Notes under the pieces: model-generated
The model's input: the letters and a program-made list of their open reading frames with translations, nothing else
What the model was told of the DNA's origin: nothing
The model's database searches: none
NCBI GenBank assembly: GCA_963763855.1
Contig: CAVXPU010000002.1
Span: 310,001-374,000 of the forward strand
Reading direction: 5' to 3'
Length of the DNA stretch: 64,000 nucleotides
DNA from: JAIBCC01 sp963763855
Lineage (GTDB): Bacteria; Acidobacteriota; Blastocatellia; Pyrinomonadales; Pyrinomonadaceae
Made by a program: the position numbers and the translations under genes
In this document: in pieces, positions 9,190-17,709 of the stretch
Position numbering within the stretch: position 1 is the first letter of the stretch
Layout: each line of letters begins with the position of its first letter

Positions 9190-10080
9190 ATGAATTTTAA
9201 CCAAGAAGTAGCTCACGCCTTAAAAAAGAATCAACCAATAGTTGCTCTCGAATCAACCGTTATCGCACATGGATTACCATATCCGCAAAATATTGAAACA
9301 GCGTTGAGACTTGAAGATATTGTCCGCGAAAATGGTGCGATTCCTGCCACGATTGCGATTTTTGACGGCGAATTTTGCGTTGGATTAAATGAGCAGCAAC
9401 TTCAAAAACTTGCCACAGACAAATCAATCAGAAAAATCAGCCGACGAGATTTACCAATCGCTATTGCAAAAAAATTGGATTGTGCAACAACCGTTGCGAC
9501 TACGATGTTTATTGCTCATCGTGCCGGAATCAAAGTTTTTGCAACCGGCGGCATCGGCGGAGTTCATCGCGGAAATCTGCCGGATATTTCAGCGGATTTA
9601 CCCGAACTTGCTACAACTCCAATGCTGGTAGTTTGTGCGGGAGCGAAAATTGTTTTGGATCTGCCTGCGACAAGAGAGTGGCTTGAAACAAATGGCGTTT
9701 GCGTTTTGGGTTACAATGCGATGAAATGCCGGCATTTTATTCAGGAAAAAGTGGTTTGCTTGTTGATGAAAGAGTTGAAACACCGCAAGAAATCGCTAAA
9801 ATTGTGAGAGCCAGAGATGATCTGAAAATGCAAAATGCAATTCTGCTGACCGTTCCTGTTCCACCAGAATTTGAAATTTCTTTAGAAAAATTGGAATCTA
9901 ATTTTGCACTCCGCATTAGCAGAAGCTGAAACTCAAAATATTCTTGGTAAAGAAGTTACACCATTTCTACTGGCGAAAATGGCGAGTGAAAGTAAAGGAG
10001 AAACGCTGCTCGCGAATATTGCTCTTTTGGAAAATAATGCGAAAATTGCCGCTCAAACCGCAGTTGCATTGATGAACTAA
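9190..10080 (+). pseudogene. psuG: Pseudouridine-5'-phosphate glycosidase, two frameshifts
   Basis: The first frame runs to about 9710 and has strong PsuG features: VALESTVIAHGLPYPQN near the start and FATGGIGGVHRG in the middle. The family-typical GY-x(2)-DE-x-PAFY-type block appears one frame over (CDEMPAFYSGKSGLLVDE), and the C-terminus (GKEVTPFLLAKMASESKG ... ANIALLENNAKIAAQTA) returns to the first frame. The two single-base changes, at about 9712 (one base missing) and about 9905 (extra T in a T run), cancel. Total length fits the roughly 300-residue family. The enzyme cleaves pseudouridine 5'-phosphate to uracil and ribose 5-phosphate. Unless the indels are sequencing errors, it is inactive. 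Confidence 0.88.
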
Positions 10081-10089
10081 TAGCACAAC

Positions 10090-10864
10090 CTATTTCTTAA
10101 CTTCGCCTTTTGCCGCCATCTTTTCATTCAGTGAATCAAGCCGACTCTGTGCTTCCGCAGCCTCGTTACTTTTTGGAAATTTAGCGACAATTTCCCGCCA
10201 AGTTGTTCCATTATAATGAAAAGCCTTGGTCGCGGAATTAAACCAATAATTGATTCCAAGTTTTCGATAGCGATCTAAACTTACATAATTCAGATAAAAA
10301 CTATTGAGCGGTGCACCATTAGCCGCCATTTCCCTACGATCCAATTGACGATTCGCATCTTTAGAGAGTTTTAATGTTGCTTCTTCCGCAAGATCGCCCA
10401 AAAGCAAAAGAATCGCCGGACGAAGCTCGGAATTTGGGAAATTTTCTAGAAAAACAGCAGCACGCTCAATTTGGTCAAATCCATCAGTTGCCTGTATCAA
10501 ACGGACTAATTTTTCATCATCGCCACGCCTATTTTTGCTGACAACTGCATCAGCTTGCACCCAACCATAATTCTTTGGCGGCACAACTACGCGATAAAAG
10601 GTTACTCCTTCAACCTCTTTTGCTACCAGAGATGGCAAGAATTCTGCCCATCCGCATTCTTTGTATTGAATCTGAATAAAAACTTGGCTGAACTCGCAAA
10701 ACGGCTAGTCTTTCATCTACAACAATTGCAACATTCGGACGACTAGGCATCTGAACGGGATTTAGCTGTTTGGTTTTTGTAATAATTTTACGTTTATTCT
10801 GAGCTTGAATCGTGAAGACAAAAGCGAGAAAAACGAGGGAAATCAAGGTTAATGAGCGTTTCAT
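10090..10864 (-). pseudogene. Secreted SH3-like/tetratricopeptide-type protein, one frameshift
   Basis: It begins with a signal peptide (MKRSLTLISLVFLAFVFTIQAQ) behind a strong AGGAGG site, then an SH3b-like opening (VVDERLAVLRVQPS). The frame breaks at about 10630; the continuation in the next frame (VTFYRVVVPPKNYGWVQADAVV) completes the SH3b fold. After that come helical residues ending in FPKSNEAAEAQSRLDSL, a repeat-like helix pair. Bacterial SH3b domains of this type often bind cell-wall peptides. I cannot name a function. Correcting one base would give a protein of about 255 residues. Confidence 0.7.
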
Positions 10865-10912
10865 CGACTCCTCCTTTCAATGGAATATTGGGGGTCAATC
10901 CTTCTATTGCGG

Positions 10913-10978
10913 TTGCAGTTGCAGTTGCAGTTGCAGTTGCAGTTGCAGTTGCAGTTGCAGTTGCAGTTGCAGTTGCAG
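10913..10978 (+). repeat. Hexanucleotide microsatellite, 11 perfect copies of TTGCAG
   Basis: Eleven head-to-tail TTGCAG units with no mismatch are preceded by one variant TTGCGG (10907-10912). They lie between the SH3-protein start at 10864 and the ruvC 3' end, about 50 bases upstream of the former, so unit-number change could alter that promoter's spacing. A related, looser C/T-rich CTGC pattern continues at 11031-11090 across the ruvC stop codon. Confidence 0.98.
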
Positions 10979-11067
10979 AAGACTATAAAAATGAAATCAA
11001 GGGATTTCAACCTAAGGCATGAAATGTTTTACTGCTACTGCCTCTGCCACTGCTTCTGCCTCCGCCG

Positions 11068-11577
11068 CTACTTCTTTCTGGCTACTGCTTGTTTAATCCT
11101 GTCTTGCATTCCGGCGTGATGAAAATGACAAATCGCAATTGCTAAAGCATCTGCGGTATCGTGCGGTTTTGGGATTTCTTTCATCCGCAAAAGCAATTTC
11201 ACCATTTCTTGAACTTGATGTTTTTCAGCGTTTCCATAGCCAACAACCGTTTGTTTGATTAGCCTTGGTGCATACTCGGCAATTTCTATTCCGGCTTTTT
11301 CACCAGCCAAAATCACTACTCCACGAACTTGTCCAAGCTTTAGAGCAACCTTCACATTATTGGCATAAAAAGCTTCTTCGATCGAAAGAGCATCGGGCTG
11401 AAATTTCCAAATAACATCAGCTACGCCGTCAAAAATTTTCAATAAACGCTTGGAAAAAGCTTCTTTCGGCGAAGATTTAACGACTCCAAAATCGACTAGA
11501 CTATACTTCAGTCCGCTACCCTCAACCACGCCCCAACCAAGCGTCTCACTACCGGGATCAATGCCTAAAACTTTCAT
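11068..11577 (-). CDS. ruvC: Holliday-junction endonuclease RuvC
   Basis: The start MKVLGIDPGSETLGWGVVEG has catalytic Asp7, SIEEAFYANN supplies the acidic pair at 67-68, and KPHDTADALAIAICH holds the C-terminal catalytic acids (Asp140, Asp143). At 169 residues it has normal length. RuvC resolves four-way DNA junctions with RuvAB; ruvA and ruvB are not next to it here. In many bacteria yebC directly precedes ruvC, but here a four-gene cassette lies between them. The RES gene ends 5 bases before the ruvC ATG, so ruvC is probably transcribed from the cassette or from yebC. Confidence 0.95.
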   Translation of the reverse strand: MKVLGIDPGSETLGWGVVEGSGLKYSLVDFGVVKSSPKEAFSKRLLKIFDGVADVIWKFQPDALSIEEAFYANNVKVALKLGQVRGVVILAGEKAGIEIAEYAPRLIKQTVVGYGNAEKHQVQEMVKLLLRMKEIPKPHDTADALAIAICHFHHAGMQDRIKQAVARKK

Positions 11578-11582
11578 TTGTT

Positions 11583-12173
11583 TTATCGCAATTCACCAGG
11601 GTTAATCAGTTGCACCTTACCTGCACTTATCAACTCAGCGATCTTTGTTTGTAGTCTGTCATCTAATAGATTTAAACTATGACTGCCAGTCCATCTTGCT
11701 GAAGGAACTTTTATGGCTTCAAATCCTTTTTCCAATGCAATTTTTCCTATTATTTGAGTTTTGGGCTCAGGATTTGTTTGCCACTCTTCCGTTAAAACAG
11801 CATGTGAAATTCCAATCATTGCCTGTATTACGGTGTCAGTTAGATCTAATACTTTATCTAACGATAAGTATACTCCAATAAATGTTCGTGGCAAATGACC
11901 GCCTAATCCGCTAGGGGCACTACTTCCATAATAAATTGTTTCTTCTACACAGCTATGCAAATCACAAGATAAGTATAGAACCGCGAAATCACCCATAATG
12001 TGGTATCTTCCGGGGCTATAATACAGGCTACCATTAGTGGAAACAATATCTGCTATAGTTGAATATCTTTGTCTCACATTTCGATATACTGTTCCTTTAT
12101 ATTTTATAACTACACTATGAGTTGGACTCGGCATTAATCTCCGAAGTCTGTTTTCAAAATCTATGAGAGTCAT
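11583..12173 (-). CDS. RES-domain protein, probable toxin
   Basis: This 196-residue protein shows the RES-fold landmarks in order: an early Arg in GTVYRNV (Arg31), the SPGRYHIMGDFAVLYLS block (53-69) corresponding to the usual G-G-R-W-N...vYtS segment, Glu77/78 in HSCVEET, and the late Ser in VPSARW (158). Characterised RES proteins (MbcT, ParT) attack NAD+ or use it for ADP-ribosylation; here that is inference from family. The gene starts 5 bases after the stop of the antitoxin-like gene, whose end supplies its ribosome site (TTAGGATAA), and stops 5 bases before ruvC. Confidence 0.75.
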   Translation of the reverse strand: MTLIDFENRLRRLMPSPTHSVVIKYKGTVYRNVRQRYSTIADIVSTNGSLYYSPGRYHIMGDFAVLYLSCDLHSCVEETIYYGSSAPSGLGGHLPRTFIGVYLSLDKVLDLTDTVIQAMIGISHAVLTEEWQTNPEPKTQIIGKIALEKGFEAIKVPSARWTGSHSLNLLDDRLQTKIAELISAGKVQLINPGELR

Positions 12174-12178
12174 TTATC

Positions 12179-12985
12179 CTAATCACACTCCACCTTTCTA
12201 AGAAAATAAAGAACTTGGAAGACTTTCCCACGAATCAAATACTCAATAGGGGTATTCTGTTCAAAAACTTTGTTCGGCATAAGAAGCCATTTCTTTACAT
12301 CATTTGAACCGTATGAGCCTTCTAAAACCTTTTTTATTTCGGAGTATATCTCAATAACACGGGTCGGCTTCTTTGCGTCAAATAGTTTTTGGAAATCGGG
12401 ATGTTTAATAGATTCGCATTCTTTGATAGTATTATCTATCGATTGTAATAGCTCGTCTGAACGTAAATTAAAAAAATCCAACAAGTTATTGGTGTTTCTA
12501 GCGAGAATTTTTTCTTGGGATTGCGTAATTAATTGTCGAATGTCATCCGTTGCTTTTATTCTTACTTCTTGTAGAAAATCTAATTCCTCTATTTTTCCTT
12601 GCTCACCAAACCACCAAATCGTAGCGGTCAATTTTTTTTCCAATTTTGATAATAATGTCTCAAGTGACGTCTTTTCAGTAAATCCTAATTTTTGATATTG
12701 ACAAAAGATTTTGAAGAAAACTACCAAGGAAAGTAATCTGTCTATATGTGTAGCCTCAACTGCTTTTTCCTCAAGGGCATTAGTAGATATTTTATTAATG
12801 AATTTTTCAAAAGTAGTCCTTTGGATGAAAGTATCAAACTCAGTCTCGGATGAAATATCAAAAGGCTCTGACACATACATAAGGTTCTGTCTTTTTATGG
12901 CAGAAAACTCATTGTTTTGCTTTACATTTGGAATACTCTTCTCAAGCAGTTCTAACTTTTTACGCATCATTTGTGTTGCTTGCAT
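12179..12985 (-). CDS. Antitoxin-like protein with MbcA/ParS/Xre-type C-terminal domain
   Basis: The start at 12985 (MQATQMMRKK) is preferred over an in-frame TTG at 13021 because GGAG lies seven bases upstream; it still overlaps the response-regulator gene by 26 bases. The 268-residue protein is largely helical and unlike anything I know until its last 40 residues, VKKWLLMPNKVFEQNTPIEY and LIRGKVFQVLYFLRKVE. These match the toxin-binding domain (DUF2384) of Xre/MbcA/ParS antitoxins: W-L...PN...TP-E-L...V. A RES protein immediately downstream fits that reading. I see no helix-turn-helix, unlike classical Xre antitoxins; about 230 residues of unknown function replace it. Confidence 0.6.
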   Translation of the reverse strand: MQATQMMRKKLELLEKSIPNVKQNNEFSAIKRQNLMYVSEPFDISSETEFDTFIQRTTFEKFINKISTNALEEKAVEATHIDRLLSLVVFFKIFCQYQKLGFTEKTSLETLLSKLEKKLTATIWWFGEQGKIEELDFLQEVRIKATDDIRQLITQSQEKILARNTNNLLDFFNLRSDELLQSIDNTIKECESIKHPDFQKLFDAKKPTRVIEIYSEIKKVLEGSYGSNDVKKWLLMPNKVFEQNTPIEYLIRGKVFQVLYFLRKVECD

Positions 12986-13385
12986 TGTTTTTCTCCAATA
13001 TTGTTTTGACTTTCCTTGCAAAAGGAAAAGGTTTTATTGACTTATTGTCAAAATAACAATTAGGTTCGTCGAGAAAAAAAGTCTCTACCTTTACGTCCGT
13101 AACATTGGTCAGGACGAAAACCTTCGTAGAAGGCATTATTTTGCGAAATTCCCTATAAAATACTACTCCAGTTCTTGTTCCGTTTTCGGTTTCTGCTTTG
13201 CTAAATCGTTTGCCAAAAGACATCATCGAATCCAAAACTATACATTCAATCGAATCATGATTTTCGTCAAGAAACCCGAATACATCATCAACGTCAATAA
13301 GTGTCACGACCTCAAATCCAAGTTCCACGAGTGCAATTTCATAATTTGAAGTGTATTCCGGTTCGTCGTCTATAAACAAAATCAT
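12960..13385 (-). CDS. Receiver-only response regulator
   Basis: The 141 residues form a single receiver domain with no output domain: FIDDEPE (Asp6, Asp7, Glu8), phosphoacceptor Asp52 in IVLDSMM, Thr93 in VLTNVTD and Lys118 before Pro119. A longer loop after Asp52 (FGKRFSKAETENGTRTG) distinguishes it from CheY-like proteins. The ATG overlaps the kinase stop codon by four bases (ATGA), so it is translationally coupled to the kinase; the antitoxin-like gene begins inside its 3' end. Signal output must go through protein contact, plausibly with the neighbouring antitoxin-like or RES protein. Confidence 0.88.
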   Translation of the reverse strand: MILFIDDEPEYTSNYEIALVELGFEVVTLIDVDDVFGFLDENHDSIECIVLDSMMSFGKRFSKAETENGTRTGVVFYREFRKIMPSTKVFVLTNVTDVKVETFFLDEPNCYFDNKSIKPFPFARKVKTILEKNNASNTNDA

Positions 13386-15682
13386 TTCATAAATCCTTTA
13401 GGCTCGTTCCTGTATCTTTTAGGAATCAAAACTGTAAATTCAGTGGGTTTTCCTAATTTTGATAATATCAAGTCACCCCCAATATCCTGCATAATTTTAC
13501 GGGAAATTGGAAGTCCAAGACCTGTGCCAGCATAATGTGCTTCCGCTTCTGGGGTTCTGAAATAGTCTTCAAATATCTTCTCTTTATACTCCTCAAGTAT
13601 ACCAATTCCCCAATCTTGAAATCGAATTGTATAAAAATGCTGATTCTCATCGACCAAAACCTTAATCCCAAAACCGTCTCTATTCCTTTTTTCCGCATAC
13701 CTAATTGCATTTACGGTTAAATTGTAGAATACTTGGCTTAACTTTACTTTATCAGAGAAAATGACTATTTTCCCCATGTCTTTTATATCATAAAATACTT
13801 TATTCGGTGAAAGATTTCGAGCCTTTATTCGAGGTCGATGTTGCTCAAGTATCTTAATTACAATATCCTTCATTACTGCAATTTTTTCAATTTTTAACGG
13901 TTGATTTGCTTTGCCTAGAAAATATCTCATTTCTTCAATATTGTGTCTTAAGATTTCGCAATCAAACTCAATATCTTTAAGTTTTGTTTCAATATCTCGC
14001 CTTGTCCACTTATGATACATATTTATCAGAACATCCGTGTGTCCTTCAATTCCTGTAATTGGCGATTTTAATTCGTGAAAAACTTTATCTAACAAGTTAA
14101 TTCTACGCTTTTCAATGGCTTCTATCGTCAACTCAGCGAAACCCTGTAAAATTTGGATATCACTTTCATAAATACAATCTCTAAAACCCTTTCGGTAGCC
14201 TGCATCAATTGTTCCAATACACTTGTTGGTCAACGGAGAAATTATAGGAATAAAGACTCTAATTAGCTCTTCGTGTCCAAATTCTTTCCAAATACTTTGA
14301 TCAAACCTGTCATCATCAGCGATCGGAACTTCAATCTTCTTACTTTTAACAATTGAAGCTTGGATATCGTTGCTATTCAAATCGTGCGAAGCCATTTCTA
14401 AAAATCTTTCAATTTTCTCTTTACCGATCCCAACTGCAACCTCTGTATTAATTATGTTTTTAGTCTCGTTTACCAAAGAGAAATTTACGACCTCAAATCC
14501 TAAAGTCCTCTGAATTCCTTCCCCGATTATTTCAAGAACTTCCTTCCAATCTTGCTTAAGAGAAATACTTTTTTCAATAGCTCTTAATTCAACAAGCTTG
14601 GTTTCTATTGCAAATTTTTCAATTAATAAGGATGCCTGACTAACTAAGGGCAAAAGCGTATCAATGTCTCCTTGTGTAAATCCATTCGCGTCAAAACTTT
14701 CAAAATTAAGAACACCAATTGGACGATTGGCAAAGCTAACTTCAGTTTTAATCCGGACGGGTTCATTTTTTATTAGAAGTGGGGTAATCATTTCAGAGTT
14801 AATCGGGTAATCGGTGTGCCATGCACCAATATATGTGCTTTGCCAATCAGCAGAAGTGCTGTTAACAATTATCGGTTCTCCGTCCTTTAAAGACTGGCTA
14901 CAAAAGCCTTCTCCATATTTAATCTTCTTAAGGTACATTTTTGTTGTTGGCATCGCTTCAATTTCCATTAAAGTCCCTGACCTATCATCTAATTTAAGGA
15001 TGCTAGAGAATAAATCATCTCGACTTAGCATTTTCTTAGCATATTTCAACGTTATTTTTAGAATTTGATTGCGTTTGTCAATACCTTTAACTTTTGCCAT
15101 TTCTTCTATGGCTTCATTTAAGTCACGATTATACTTTTTGTATATCTCATGTTGATGAACTGGAATTTCAGCAAAGTTTGCGAATAGCTCAATTAACTGC
15201 TTTAATTCATCCGAAAAAGCATTCTCTGGCTCAACCGAGAAAAAATTAAGATAGCCCTTCAATTTTTTGTTAATATAAATCGGGTAACAATAAAAAGACT
15301 TAATGCCAAATTGCTTGGAAATTTCAGGGTTTGAGACACCACCGCCTTTTTTTTGTAGCGTATTAGTTTCATATGGAAGTCCGTTTAAGGCGATTTCTAA
15401 ACTAACACCAATTTCTCCACTAGAAACCAGTTCGATTTTCCTTTTTTTTTCTAAGAACTCTTCAAAATCCTTATTTTCACTTGAACAGGCTATTTTTGAC
15501 ACTTTGTTCTCTTGAAAATCAACGAAAGTGAGGACACAGGTATGTAAGTTGGTTAGTAGACGGACTAGCCTTACAAATTCCTTCAGAGTTGCATAAGACC
15601 CTTGTTTCGACAAATTTAAATTTATATCTTTAATTTGAGCATTGATTGAAAGCATATCAATATGTGAGGGTGTGTTGTGCAT
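13382..15682 (-). CDS. Soluble triple-GAF sensor histidine kinase
   Basis: The 766-residue protein has no membrane segment. Three GAF-like domains occupy about 30-175, 205-355 and 375-525. The kinase core follows: phosphoacceptor His536 in FHELKSPITG, the N-box YNLTVNAIRYA (653-663), DWGIG (690-694) and GTGLGLPIS (719-727). GAF domains usually sense small molecules or redox state, so a cytosolic cue is expected. It begins 29 bases after the yebC stop. Base composition is low: 14401-14460 has 18 G/C, against 32 in 16201-16260 within yebC, which suggests acquisition from elsewhere. It heads the cassette ending in the RES gene. Confidence 0.9.
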   Translation of the reverse strand: MHNTPSHIDMLSINAQIKDINLNLSKQGSYATLKEFVRLVRLLTNLHTCVLTFVDFQENKVSKIACSSENKDFEEFLEKKRKIELVSSGEIGVSLEIALNGLPYETNTLQKKGGGVSNPEISKQFGIKSFYCYPIYINKKLKGYLNFFSVEPENAFSDELKQLIELFANFAEIPVHQHEIYKKYNRDLNEAIEEMAKVKGIDKRNQILKITLKYAKKMLSRDDLFSSILKLDDRSGTLMEIEAMPTTKMYLKKIKYGEGFCSQSLKDGEPIIVNSTSADWQSTYIGAWHTDYPINSEMITPLLIKNEPVRIKTEVSFANRPIGVLNFESFDANGFTQGDIDTLLPLVSQASLLIEKFAIETKLVELRAIEKSISLKQDWKEVLEIIGEGIQRTLGFEVVNFSLVNETKNIINTEVAVGIGKEKIERFLEMASHDLNSNDIQASIVKSKKIEVPIADDDRFDQSIWKEFGHEELIRVFIPIISPLTNKCIGTIDAGYRKGFRDCIYESDIQILQGFAELTIEAIEKRRINLLDKVFHELKSPITGIEGHTDVLINMYHKWTRRDIETKLKDIEFDCEILRHNIEEMRYFLGKANQPLKIEKIAVMKDIVIKILEQHRPRIKARNLSPNKVFYDIKDMGKIVIFSDKVKLSQVFYNLTVNAIRYAEKRNRDGFGIKVLVDENQHFYTIRFQDWGIGILEEYKEKIFEDYFRTPEAEAHYAGTGLGLPISRKIMQDIGGDLILSKLGKPTEFTVLIPKRYRNEPKGFMK

Positions 15683-15711
15683 AATAAATGACCGACAAGT
15701 AAAATCTTATA

Positions 15712-16452
15712 CTACTCCATCTCGCTTTCGTCAATATCGAAATTCGCATAGAGATTCTGCACATCGTCGTGGTCGTCAAGGGCTTCGTAAAGTTTGAGCA
15801 TTTTCTTTGCATCATCACCTTCGAGATGCGTGTAGGTTTGCGGAATCCTTGTTACTTCAGCGGATTGCATCTCAACTTTGGCTTTTTGCAACGCTTCGTG
15901 AACGGCGTCAAAACTTTCCGGTGAAGTGTAGATTTCATAAACGTCGGCTTCGGATTGCATATCGTCTGCCCCTGCTTCAAGAACGAGTTCAAACAATTCG
16001 TCTTCTGATTTTGCTGATTTATCAACAATAATCAAACCTTTCTTATCAAACATCCACGCAACCGAGCCGGCTTCGCCCAAGTTTCCGCCATTTTTAGAGA
16101 AAAGATGACGAATTTCAGCAACTGTCCGATTGCGATTATCGGTCATGGTTTCGATCAAAACCGCGACTCCGCCAATTCCATAGCCTTCGTAAGTAATTTC
16201 ATCGTAATTCACGCCTTCGAGTTCGCCGGTGCCGCGTTTGATCGCACGATCTATCGTATCGTTGGGCATATTCATGCCTTTTGCGTCGTTTACTACTTTG
16301 CGAAGCCTAGCATTTTGATCAACATCTCCGCTTCCGCCCGTTCGAGCGGCAACCGTAATTTCTTTGATAAGTTTCGTAAAAATCTTTCCGCGTTTGGCAT
16401 CTAAGGCACCTTTTTTATGTTTGATCGTGTGCCATTTACTGTGTCCTGACAT
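15712..16452 (-). CDS. yebC: YebC/PmpR-family protein
   Basis: The 246-residue protein starts MSGHSKWHTIKHKKGALDAK, the hallmark of the family, and ends in an acidic C-terminus (DDHDDVQNLYANFDID). YebC proteins were first described as DNA-binding transcriptional regulators, and more recent work ties them to translation of difficult peptide stretches. yebC commonly sits just before ruvC; here the sensor-kinase/RES cassette separates the two while the shared orientation is kept. Confidence 0.95.
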   Translation of the reverse strand: MSGHSKWHTIKHKKGALDAKRGKIFTKLIKEITVAARTGGSGDVDQNARLRKVVNDAKGMNMPNDTIDRAIKRGTGELEGVNYDEITYEGYGIGGVAVLIETMTDNRNRTVAEIRHLFSKNGGNLGEAGSVAWMFDKKGLIIVDKSAKSEDELFELVLEAGADDMQSEADVYEIYTSPESFDAVHEALQKAKVEMQSAEVTRIPQTYTHLEGDDAKKMLKLYEALDDHDDVQNLYANFDIDESEME

Positions 16453-16677
16453 TTTTAATAACCCTTAAAAGTGAATTTCTTGAATATTGTAAAGAGAAAA
16501 TATAACACGCCCAAAAAAATATCTGCAACTTGCTTGTGTTTTTCGCAATTTGAGGTAAACTAGCGACAAAGTCAGCACGAAATCTTTTCCGGCTGGTACC
16601 TACCATCAACGGTGTTCTGTTTGAGTTTCAAATGGGACAATTCAACAGTTTTCTTAAAGGAAAAAAGGAGTAAATTT

Positions 16678-17304
16678 ATGATGCACTACCCGCGGAGCCG
16701 CCAAACGGATATCGTTGTGCAGGATTTGGAAAATGAAGTCCTGATATACGATTTGAGTGTTAATAAAGCCTTTTGTTTGAATGAAACATCGGCTTTGGTA
16801 TTTCAGCTTTGCAGCGGGCTGAATTCGGTTGCCGAAATCAGCGACCAAATGAGCGTAAAACTGAAAACTTTAATTAGTGAGGATCTTGTTTGTTTAGCTT
16901 TGGAAGGACTCAAGAAAGATAATCTGATCGAAAATCCCGAAGATCTGGCTAATCATTTCGCGGGTTTAACAAGACGAGAAGCGGTTAAGAAAGTTGGTTT
17001 GGCTTCGCTGGTAGCGTTGCCGATTATCGCTTCGGTAGTTGCACCTAGTGCATCAATGGCACAATCCGTGCTTCGGGGAATAAACAGCAGTTGTTCGGCA
17101 AACGGACAATGCCAATCAGGTAATTGTACTACCAGTAGTATGCTCTGTTGTATTCCGGGAGTCAGCCCATTCGCGGACGGGTCTGATATTTGTGCAGCTC
17201 CAGGGACCTGTGCATCCTTCAATGTCTTTTGTTGCAGTGGTCCTGTCGTCGATCTGGGAACCGGACCTTGTGGCGGTGCGGGAACATTCTGCTTTTGTGC
17301 TTAG
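16678..17304 (+). CDS. PqqD-like domain fused to Tat-type segment and Cys-rich tail
   Basis: The start at 16678 is set by a close GGAG (AAAAAGGAGTAAATTT). Residues 1-95 resemble the PqqD/RRE fold that binds peptide leaders (VVQDLENEVLIYDLSVNKAF, and CLNETSALVFQLCSG). At 98-128 a twin-arginine-like signal follows (TRREAVKKVGLASLVALP). The last 75 residues carry 12 Cys in paired spacings (LCC, FCC, FCFC) with many Gly and Ser. It thus looks like a recognition domain carrying its own exportable Cys-rich peptide. No radical-SAM or other modifying enzyme is adjacent. A terminator follows at 17420. Confidence 0.65.
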   Translation: MMHYPRSRQTDIVVQDLENEVLIYDLSVNKAFCLNETSALVFQLCSGLNSVAEISDQMSVKLKTLISEDLVCLALEGLKKDNLIENPEDLANHFAGLTRREAVKKVGLASLVALPIIASVVAPSASMAQSVLRGINSSCSANGQCQSGNCTTSSMLCCIPGVSPFADGSDICAAPGTCASFNVFCCSGPVVDLGTGPCGGAGTFCFCA

Positions 17305-17412
17305 TGTCCAGAACTAACGTTGTAAGAAGAACGTGCCGTTCTAAAGTGAAATTTAGTGCAACGTGTTTTAAAACATTTCTACAATTCAGTTTCACACTGA
17401 TTTTATTGAGTT

Positions 17413-17709
17413 TTATCGTCCTTGTCGGGAAAAAAAATCCGGCAAGGCGTTTTTATTTACTCCAGAAATTTTCATAGCTTTCAATTTTGATGTTTGACCA
17501 CTTACGATTGCAATTTGGGATTTGGAAACGCCGAATTCCCTTGCTAGAAGCTTGATAAGCTCCAAATTTGCAGCACCGCCAACGGGCGGAGCGTTCAATT
17601 TTACTTTCAACGCACCATTATATTCGCCAACAATTTCACTTTGCGAACTGCGTGGAATTACTCGCACGGAAAAAATTAGAGCATCATCTTTTTCGGTAAA
17701 ATTAATCAA
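17413..17709 (-). CDS. DUF167 (YggU) family protein
   Basis: This 98-residue protein has the DUF167 pattern: FSVRVIPRSSQSEI, then LKVKLNAPPVGGAANLELIK, then IAIVSGQTSKLKAMKI. Its biochemical role is not known. It is the last gene of a yggS-yggT-DUF167 set, an arrangement found widely. Its first codons overlap the end of the yggT-family gene by four bases. Its 3' end overlaps the terminator stem that serves the convergent PqqD-like gene. Confidence 0.88.
   Translation of the reverse strand: MINFTEKDDALIFSVRVIPRSSQSEIVGEYNGALKVKLNAPPVGGAANLELIKLLAREFGVSKSQIAIVSGQTSKLKAMKISGVNKNALPDFFSRQGR
17420..17454 (+). terminator. Rho-independent terminator of the PqqD-like gene
   Basis: The nine-base stem CCTTGTCGG/CCGGCAAGG (17420-17428 with 17439-17447, one wobble) is followed by CGTTTTT. 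It lies inside the last codons of the convergent DUF167 gene. Confidence 0.75.

Noticed and set aside
10913..10978. Possible CRISPR array
   Set aside because: Unit is 6 bases with no spacers; no Cas genes in the window.
10880..11119. Plus-strand ORF with repeated Leu-Gln
   Set aside because: It is only the translation of the TTGCAG microsatellite and ends in antisense ruvC sequence; no start signal or family.
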